A stretch of 9,061 nucleotides of DNA from Kiritimatiellia bacterium. Lineage in GTDB: Bacteria; Verrucomicrobiota; Kiritimatiellia; SLAD01. The position numbers and the translations under genes are program-made. Below the pieces are notes generated by a model, which saw only the letters and a list, made by a program, of their open reading frames with translations, ran no database searches and was not told the origin of the DNA. The DNA lies in the NCBI GenBank assembly GCA_007128275.1, contig SKXR01000236.1, positions 1 to 9,061 of the forward strand, given 5' to 3'. This document shows, one piece after another, positions 1 to 6,500 of this stretch; the stretch's first letter is position 1, and the number at the start of each line of letters is the position of its first letter.

Positions 1-539
1 CCCAACCCGACGACACACGCCACCTCGCCCAACTGAATTTCAGCCTGACGATACCCTTGCATCGCAATCGCGCCGACCGTCGTGAACGACGCGTGTTCCA
101 GCGACACCCCGTCGGGCACGGGCACCACCAGATTACGCGGCACATAATTCTGTTCGGCGTGATGCGCGTATTCCGCGCCCGCGCAGGCCACGCGTTGGCC
201 CACCACAAATTCCGACGCTCCTTCGCCCACCGCCGTCACCACGCCCGACAACGAATAGCCGAGCGGAGATAGCGCATCGAGCTTGTTCATCACCTTGTCG
301 TAGGCGGCTTTGACGCCCTGTTGCTGGACCGTGTGAACAACCTTCTTCACCTGATCCGGACGGGCTTTGGCCTTCTCCAACAGGGACATCTTGCCCTCGC
401 GCACCTTCATGCCCTCCGTGCCGGATGAAATGAGGCTGTGCGTGGTACGCACCAGCACCCCGCCGGCCTTCAACGCCGGCGGCGATACATCCTCCAAGCG
501 GATGGCGCCGGATTTGTAGTTTTGACTGATCTGCTTCAC
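1..539 (-). CDS. Bi-domain oxidoreductase, N-terminal part (Zn-dependent alcohol dehydrogenase-like), cut by window edge
   Basis: About 179 codons are visible, from a GTG start at 539-537. The translation begins MKQISQNYKSG and has medium-chain dehydrogenase (GroES-fold) features: 'SLISSGTEGMKV' near residue 35, 'PLGYSLSGVV' near 92, 'GQRVACAGAEYA' near 114, 'NLVVPVPDGVS' near 137, 'FTTVGAIAMQG' near 152. It ends at the window edge in 'VVGLG', the start of the NAD(P)-binding Rossmann motif. This wording, with the helical segment after 'SLLEKAKARPDQV', matches the family in which an alcohol-dehydrogenase-like half is fused to a Gfo/Idh/MocA half (usually about 700 residues), common in surface-polysaccharide loci. 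The second half is outside the window, so the fusion is inferred. The start follows the argA stop by 7 bases, and its GAGGA ribosome-binding site overlaps that stop, implying co-transcription and probably translational coupling. The substrate is unknown. Confidence 0.87.
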   Translation of the reverse strand, partial: MKQISQNYKSGAIRLEDVSPPALKAGGVLVRTTHSLISSGTEGMKVREGKMSLLEKAKARPDQVKKVVHTVQQQGVKAAYDKVMNKLDALSPLGYSLSGVVTAVGEGASEFVVGQRVACAGAEYAHHAEQNYVPRNLVVPVPDGVSLEHASFTTVGAIAMQGYRQAEIQLGEVACVVGL

Positions 540-546
540 TCGTCCT

Positions 547-1839
547 CTATTCAATCTCACGGACCAACACCCGCGACTTGCGCCCGCTTTCGTCATATCC
601 CTTGCGCCGGTCGGGAGGCAGCGCGGACACGTCCCCTTCCCGGAACCCGCCTTTCTGCTGGAAATAGTTGAAGGCCTGCGTGGACAGCGCGAACAGCCGC
701 TTGCAGCCCAACGCCTTCGCTTGTTCACAGGTAAACAGCATCAACTTGCGGCCGATCCCCTGGTTCTCGTGCGCCTCGGCCACAAACAGACATTGCAATT
801 CCGCACACTCGTCCGCCGCATAAAGCCGCAACCCGACACAAGCAACCACATTCCGATCGATTTCGAATACATAGAAATTGGCAAGCTGCTCCGTCACCTC
901 CTGCCGGGTGCGCGGCAATAGTTCTTCCGCCGCGACGGCATCGCGGATCAGCGTGGTGATGGCGCCCACATCCTTCTTTCGTGCCGGACGAATCGCCTGA
1001 TACTCATTGGCATAGATCATCGTCCCGACGCCTTCGTTGGAAAACACCTCGCCCAACAACGCCTCATCCTGCAGCCCGTCGATGATATGGACGCGCTGCA
1101 CCCCGTTTTTGCACGCCCGCAACCCGTGCGCCAGCTTCGACCGCATTTCCGGCGCCAGCTCGTCCCGGTGCGCCCGCAGATACTCTTCCGCTTCCGCCAC
1201 CGAAAATTGTGTGCTCAACTTCCCGCCGCCCTGTACACCGTTGCTCGTCGTGATAAACATCAGCTTTGCAGCCTTCAACGCCTCCGCCACCTCCAAGGCC
1301 GCCTGATCGGAGTTCACACGAAACGTCCGCCCATTACCGTCAAAGCCCAGCGGAGGCACAATGGGAATGATCCCCTCCGACAGCAAAGACGAAAGGAAGG
1401 CCACATCAACCCGCTCCACTTTCCCCGTGTGCTCAAAATCCTTGCCGCCCCGAATGCCGGCCGGATGCGCGACAATCGCGTTGGTCACCGCCGCGCGAAT
1501 ATCCGTCTCCGCCAACCCTTCAAGAATATCGTGGGCAAAGCGGTTGGACGCGAGAATGGACAACTCCAACGTCGCCGCGTCCGTGACACCCATCCCGTCC
1601 AGATCCGACGCCTCACGCTGCATCTCCCCGGCAAGCCTCTTGATGCGCCGACTCGCCCCGTGCACGATCAGCACATTGATGTTCAAACTGCGCAGCACGG
1701 ATACATCCAGCAGGAGATTCCGAAAATTCTCCGCCGTCAAAACCGCACTATCAATATTCAGGACAAACAGCCGATCCCGAAACCGCGCAATGTAGCCCAA
1801 TATGCCTCTTAAATCCGTCGCCTTCATAGTGTTGCGCAT
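547..1839 (-). CDS. argA: N-acetylglutamate synthase (amino-acid N-acetyltransferase)
   Basis: This enzyme transfers acetyl from acetyl-CoA to L-glutamate, the first step of arginine biosynthesis, in the cytoplasm. About 430 residues match the ArgA layout (E. coli ArgA is 443): an amino-acid-kinase fold over roughly residues 10-275 ('LRSLNINVLIVHGA', 'GVTDAATLEL', 'AHPAGIRGGKDFEHTGKVER', 'ACKNGVQRVHII', 'GVGTMIY'), then a GNAT domain over about 280-430. The GNAT part shows the acetyl-CoA loop 'NQGIGRKL' near 360, 'FNYFQQKGGF' near 390, and an ArgA-like tail 'GYDESGRKSRVLV'. The kinase Gly-rich lysine motif is absent near the N-terminus ('LFVLNIDSAV'), as in other ArgA proteins, so a kinase role is unlikely. 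The frame is open upstream to an ATG at 1923, but GGAG at 1850-1847 lies 7 bases before the ATG at 1839 and 4 before that at 1842; homology proper begins at MKATDLRGIL (ATG 1827). I chose 1839. Confidence 0.93.
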   Translation of the reverse strand: MRNTMKATDLRGILGYIARFRDRLFVLNIDSAVLTAENFRNLLLDVSVLRSLNINVLIVHGASRRIKRLAGEMQREASDLDGMGVTDAATLELSILASNRFAHDILEGLAETDIRAAVTNAIVAHPAGIRGGKDFEHTGKVERVDVAFLSSLLSEGIIPIVPPLGFDGNGRTFRVNSDQAALEVAEALKAAKLMFITTSNGVQGGGKLSTQFSVAEAEEYLRAHRDELAPEMRSKLAHGLRACKNGVQRVHIIDGLQDEALLGEVFSNEGVGTMIYANEYQAIRPARKKDVGAITTLIRDAVAAEELLPRTRQEVTEQLANFYVFEIDRNVVACVGLRLYAADECAELQCLFVAEAHENQGIGRKLMLFTCEQAKALGCKRLFALSTQAFNYFQQKGGFREGDVSALPPDRRKGYDESGRKSRVLVREIE

Positions 1840-1956
1840 CATAGCACTCCGCCCCCCGCACGCAAGCCGGATGATGCCCCTCTTCTCTCGCAGGGAATCG
1901 TATCGACCGAGGATAGGGTCCATGCGCGCGAGGGAGCGTTGCTCGAAGAGATCCGC

Positions 1957-3138
1957 TCAGCGCAGCGCGCGGGTGCGGCATTCGGGGTTGAGGGCCAAAA
2001 TCGCTGCTTCCATCTTCGTCCGGTCAATCTCGTGGACCTCTTGTTTGAGGCCCAAGCCGTTGGGATAGGTGACGCACAGCGCCCCGCCAAGATGTTCCTG
2101 AAAATCATCCAAGCCGCTCAGCAGCTCAAGCGTTCCATCACCATGGCGGCGTTCCATTTCCGGCTGCCACAACACGAACCCGCTATCGCACAAGGCCCGA
2201 GTCAGCGCCTCGCCATCCGACGTGTCCAGCCAGCCCTGCGCCACGGCATACCGGGAATCGATCGCCAACCCCGCCGCCACGGCTTCGCCGTGCGTGATCC
2301 GGTAATTCGACATGGCCTCCAATTTATGCGCCGACCAATGCCCGAAATCCAGCGGACGCGCGCGGCCCAGCTCGAACGGATCGCCGTGGGCGCGAATGTG
2401 TTCTAGATGGTGTTCCGCGCACCGAACGATCATGCGTTCCAGCGCCAACGCGTTGCGCTCGCGAAACAGACGGGCATCCGCGCAGAGTTCCCGGAAGAAG
2501 GCGGGATCCCTGATCATCGCCACCTTGAACGCTTCGGATACGCCGCCGATCCAGTGTATGTCCGGCAATGTTTCGAGCAGTGCAAAGTCATTGAGTACGG
2601 CAAACGGCGGATGGAAGGTGCCAATCGTATTCTTGCCGCCGTGTAGATTCATGCCGTTCTTCACGCCCACCCCCGCGTCGTTCTGAGCGAGGGTTGTCGT
2701 CGGCACACGCACCATGCGCAAGCCGCGATGCACAATGGAGGCGGCGAAACCGACCGCGTCGAGCACCGCGCCGCCGCCAACGGCCAGCACGTACGAATGA
2801 CGGCACAACCGGTATTCCAGGATCGTGTCCACGATTTCCATCGTCAGCCGGTAATCGTTCTTGATCGCCTCGCCGCCGGGCACGACATGGGGCGGCTTAA
2901 CCAGTTCGACTTCATGCCCCGCGATCTCGAAATAGGCGCGGACCATATCCGGCAGGTCCGGCCGGGCCGAGGCCAGCCCGGCATCCAGAAAGACCAAGGC
3001 GCGATGGGCGCGGGGTTCCTTGAGGCGGCATAACGCATCATGCAACAGGGTATTCTTCGGATCAAAGAGATCCCGCGTAAACCACACGGGATAATCGAAC
3101 GCCACAGTCAGTTGCTGATGGATGGTCTGATTCCGCAT
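1957..3138 (-). CDS. eboD: 3-dehydroquinate synthase family sugar-phosphate cyclase, EboD-like
   Basis: The 393 residues belong to the sugar-phosphate cyclase superfamily (NAD- and metal-dependent cyclisation of a sugar phosphate, as in AroB). Visible motifs: NAD-binding 'GGGAVLD' at 121-127; 'PTTTLAQNDAGVGVKNG' at 146-162; 'GGKNTIGTF' at 167-175; likely metal ligands E202, H267 and H283; catalytic-type H271. The spacing of these histidines (4 and 16) equals that of AroB H271/H275/H287. Instead of AroB's usual 'NLGHTFGHAIE' it has 'RPLDFGHWSAHKLE', and near the N-terminus 'FDYPVWFTRDLFDPKN' and 'VVPGGEAIKND'. These I recognise from EboD proteins of the ebo clusters of cyanobacteria and Bacteroidetes, whose reaction is unsettled. 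No eboA/B/C/E/F neighbour is present here. The ATG at 3138 has no convincing Shine-Dalgarno sequence. A role as the cell's ordinary AroB is possible but less likely. The symbol is a best family assignment. Confidence 0.82.
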   Translation of the reverse strand: MRNQTIHQQLTVAFDYPVWFTRDLFDPKNTLLHDALCRLKEPRAHRALVFLDAGLASARPDLPDMVRAYFEIAGHEVELVKPPHVVPGGEAIKNDYRLTMEIVDTILEYRLCRHSYVLAVGGGAVLDAVGFAASIVHRGLRMVRVPTTTLAQNDAGVGVKNGMNLHGGKNTIGTFHPPFAVLNDFALLETLPDIHWIGGVSEAFKVAMIRDPAFFRELCADARLFRERNALALERMIVRCAEHHLEHIRAHGDPFELGRARPLDFGHWSAHKLEAMSNYRITHGEAVAAGLAIDSRYAVAQGWLDTSDGEALTRALCDSGFVLWQPEMERRHGDGTLELLSGLDDFQEHLGGALCVTYPNGLGLKQEVHEIDRTKMEAAILALNPECRTRALR

Positions 3139-3291
3139 GATGGCGAGACCGTATCACGACGTCAGTTGGTTATCAATAGCGTGGTGCAGGGCTCTGCTTG
3201 CACACGCAACACCCACGAAAAGCAGGGGCCTTCATAATCGAACACCCCCGTTTCGCGTTCCGATGCGCGCCACACCGCCGCAACAGACCCA

Positions 3292-3305
3292 GTAAAGCGT
3301 TACAA
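3292..3305. promoter_or_regulatory. Possible second, degenerate LacI-family operator
   Basis: The sequence GTAAAGCGTTACAA shares its first ten bases exactly with the reverse strand of the better site at 3368-3381 (GTAAAGCGTTTTAC) and keeps the central CG; the right half is poorer. Centre-to-centre distance is 76 bp, close to seven helical turns, so looping or cooperative binding is conceivable. Alone it would be weak evidence. Confidence 0.35.
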
Positions 3306-3367
3306 TCGCACAATACACTCAATAGTGGCTGTATTTAAAGGAGAACAGGGAAAATGCACTTTTTTGA

Positions 3368-3381
3368 GTAAAACGCTTTAC
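3368..3381. promoter_or_regulatory. LacI-family-type operator upstream of the amylase gene
   Basis: GTAAAACGCTTTAC is a 14-base near-perfect palindrome (only one symmetric pair, A5/C... of the inner positions, deviates) around a central CG. This is the usual architecture of LacI-family operators, including MalR- and CcpA-type sites in front of starch and maltose genes. It lies about 120 bases before the amylase start. The regulator is not in the window, and the site's role is inferred from pattern and position. Confidence 0.5.
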
Positions 3382-3488
3382 CGCTTCCTTTGTTTTGGGT
3401 AGGGTGTGTGGTGTTGATTCAAATTGTGGCATCCGCGCCATACCCATCTGGGACGGTTTTGGGCTGAGCGGTAATAACTGTTGCGATG

Positions 3489-3493
3489 AAAGG
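3489..3493 (+). promoter_or_regulatory. Ribosome binding site of the amylase gene
   Basis: AAAGG lies 9 bases before the ATG at 3503. It supports this start, which also gives a proper signal peptide beginning MKKITLGF. Confidence 0.6.
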
Positions 3494-3502
3494 TAACGAC
3501 CT

Positions 3503-6500
3503 ATGAAGAAGATTACGTTGGGATTCCTGTTTCTGTTCGCCCTATTTACGGCGTCCTTTGTCGTGGCGGATTTCCCGTTCAACGCCTCGGATCCGGTTTA
3601 CGGCTTGCGTTCGCGTATTGTGGAGGATCCCGGTTTTCAATATTACCCCAGCCCGGATGATTGGCGGGATGTTAATATGTATCAGATCTTCACAGACCGC
3701 TTCGCGTCCAGCGGCGAGACCTTGGGCTATATCCAGGGCGAAGGCTGGTATGTCGGCAATCGTTCCTATCCTGAAAACCGCAACTTTCACCACGGCGGCG
3801 ACTGGAAGGGCTTGCTGCAGAATCTTGATTACCTCGAGGGGATGGGGATCAAAGCGGTTTGGATGTCGGGTGTTCAAATCAACTGGCAGGGCATTGACAC
3901 GCGGTTCACCCCGTATCACTACTATCACCCCACCGACTTTTTCCGGGTTGATCCGGCCCAAGGCACTTTTGAAGATTTGAAGAATGTCATCGACGCCATG
4001 CATGATCGGGGCATGTATGTTATTTTGGATGTGGTCGTGAATCACATGGCGGACTTGAGCGGGCTGTGGGGGAACAACCGCGAAGACAATAAGTGGTATC
4101 ACCCGCATGGCAATGACACCCACGGTTGGTGGACGGATCGTCGGCATGGCGCCCCGTTTGACCAACTGCACCTGTTCCACAACCACGGTCGTATTCGCAA
4201 CTGGGACAGCTATCCGGAATACGTGTTGGGCGCGTTCCCGGGTACGGACGATTTGCGCACAAGCCGCCAGGACGTCAGAGACTGGCTGGATTTGGCGTTC
4301 AGGAACCTGATTGACGCTACCGATTGTGACGGGTTCCGCGTCGATGCCATTAAGCATGTCGAAGAAGACTGGATCATGGAGTGGGCGAATGACATGCGGC
4401 AGCATGCAGCCTATCGCGGAAAAAACGATTTTATCATTTTTGGTGAGTACTTCACCTATGACAACCATACGCTGGCTCGCTATGCTCAACAGCCCGGCTA
4501 TTCGTTCAACTCGGCGCTCTTCTTCCCGATGAGCCAAACGTTTAAGAGCGTGTTCGTGGACGGCGCTGGAACGGGCCAATTGACGCAACAGTTGAATAAC
4601 AAGGGCATGTACGGAGAAGCCGAGAATCGGTTGGTTACCTTTATTGACAACCACGATGTTAACCGCATTGGCTTGCAGGCGGGGGGCAATGTCGGGCACA
4701 TCGAATGGATTATGCCGCCGGCATTGACGTTCCTGTACACGGCGACGCCGGTGCCGTGCTTGTTCTATGGAACGGAACACGCCTTTCAGCAAGGCGGTCA
4801 CTGGAACGGCCAGAATGCAGGCCCGGATTTCGATGATCACGATCATCAACGCGAAACCATGTTTGACAAGGGGTTTCAGCCGGGGCCCGCGCAAGGAAAC
4901 AAGTTGGCCGCAACCAACGCGCCGCTCTACCAGCATATCGCTCGCCTGAACCAAGCGCGCGACGCACACATCAGCCTGCGTCGTGGTAACTTCCAAGAGC
5001 GCTGGAACAGCAACAATCGCGGTCCATACGCGTTCAGCCGCGTGTACGACGACGAAGAGGCGCTGGTCGCGCTGAACACATCGGACAATACGGAGTCCAT
5101 CAATCCGCAAGTCGGCAAACCGGAAGGTACCGAATTCTTTAACACCCTGAATCCGAGCGAGACCGTGACCGTTGGCGGCGATAGCCGGATTAGCTTCAGC
5201 TTGGCCCCGAAAGAGTCCAAAATTTTTATAGCCGGCCAGGCTTCGGCCACCTTGTGGGTGCGCGGCACACATAACTATCCGCTCGACGGCGATATTCAGC
5301 CGATCAGCGATATTTGGATCAATACCGAAGCCGGCCCCGCAGGCGACGTAACCGATGTTGTTCTGGTCTATAGCGTGGATGGCGGCGCATGGCAGGAACT
5401 GTCCATGAACGTGAACACCGATTGGAGCAGCCAAGGCGGATCTTGGTATAATGCGACACTCGGGACACATCCGGCAGGGACCATGGTGGAGTATGCGATT
5501 CTCGTTGAAGGCGAAGAAGACAGCGAGGTGTGGGATGACAATGACGGCTCGAACTACTCGTTCACCGTCAGTGAAGGCCCCGGCCCGGATCTCTGGATCC
5601 TCAACATTAGCAACTGGCCCCAAGACGGCGCTGTGACAGAGGCCACGCCTTTGTTTGTCGATGTAGAGGTCGGGCCGCAAGGCAACGTCAGTGAAGTGCT
5701 GGTCCATTTTGAGACCGGTGACGGTGTCTGGCATGAGCAGGAAATGACATGGAATGCCGATTGGGGTTCGGCGAGCGGATATTGGTTCAACGCGAACCTC
5801 GGTACGTTCCCGGCCGGTTCGGTCGTCCGTTACAGCATTGAGCTTATCGGTAACGACGAGGCCGTCCTCGTGCGCAACAACGGCGGTCAGTACTATCAGG
5901 TGACGATACGTTCGTCGCCGCTCGTGATTACCGATCCTGCCGGCGCGATTACGGTCTCGGCCCCGTCATACACCCTCAGCGGTACGGCTAGTGGCATTAT
6001 CGGCTATCTGTCCTGGTCCAATACCCTGACGGGACTCAGTGGAACCGTTCCCGCCACTGCGGGGTGGACCATTCCGGACGTGGCCCTCGATGTGGGCGCC
6101 AACACCATTGTGATAAGTGGCGATATCGAAGCTTCGGGCGGTCCCGCCGGCGTCTTGGCTGAGGATGATGCCAGCAATTATGGTGGTGGCTGGGGCACAG
6201 GTTCGAATGAAGGAACCGGCTTTGGAGCGTGGGCTATTGAAGGCGACGGCGAAGCAGGCGGCACCTTTATCGGTGACAACGGCTTCGGATTCTGGTCACA
6301 CGAAAACGGCGGTTGGGCGGCTGCTATTCGTCCATTCGCCTCCTCGCTGAGTGAAGGACAGACCTTTTCGATTCGTATGCAAAACGGCTGGATCTGGGAA
6401 GAGGGCGGATCCGTTGGTGTTGCCCTGCGTGATTCGGCTGGCGACGAAAAGTGGGCTTTCTACTTTGTCGGCGGTGCCGTCACCTATGGTGGTACCGAGA

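Larger units (their letters stand above)
3139..3502. other. Divergent intergenic region between the eboD-like gene and the amylase gene
   Basis: This 364-base stretch holds no convincing gene but must carry the control regions of both divergent genes. The part near the amylase is AT-richer than its surroundings (about 3300-3425). It contains a LacI-type operator (3368-3381), a related partial copy (3292-3305), a strong AAAGGAG followed by a five-codon open frame (3354-3371), and a 9-base palindrome TTGATTCAA (3414-3422). I could not pick a sigma-70 promoter with confidence in either direction: TTACAA/AATAGT (3300 and 3321, 15-base spacer) and TTGATT (3414) with CATACC are weak candidates. Confidence 0.6.

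Noticed and set aside
1087..1812. A 241-codon plus-strand open frame opposite argA
   Set aside because: argA is certain from its motifs; the opposing frame is Arg/Gln/His-rich and matches nothing.
1843..1923. A 28-residue N-terminal extension of ArgA from the ATG at 1923
   Set aside because: No homology and no good ribosome site there, while GGAG stands at the right distance from the ATG at 1839.
3378..3474. Inverted pair TTACCGCT (3378-3385) and AGCGGTAA (3467-3474) in the amylase leader
   Set aside because: Eight bases with an 81-base loop is near what chance gives in a region this size.
3319..3582. An 87-codon minus-strand frame across the amylase leader
   Set aside because: It overlaps the signal-peptide region and operators and has no ribosome site or known motif.
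3542..5734. A 730-codon open frame on the minus strand, opposite the amylase
   Set aside because: It lies wholly antisense to a clear GH13 enzyme, has no recognisable motif, and its Val/Ile/Arg/His-rich make-up is what the codon bias of the plus-strand gene produces.
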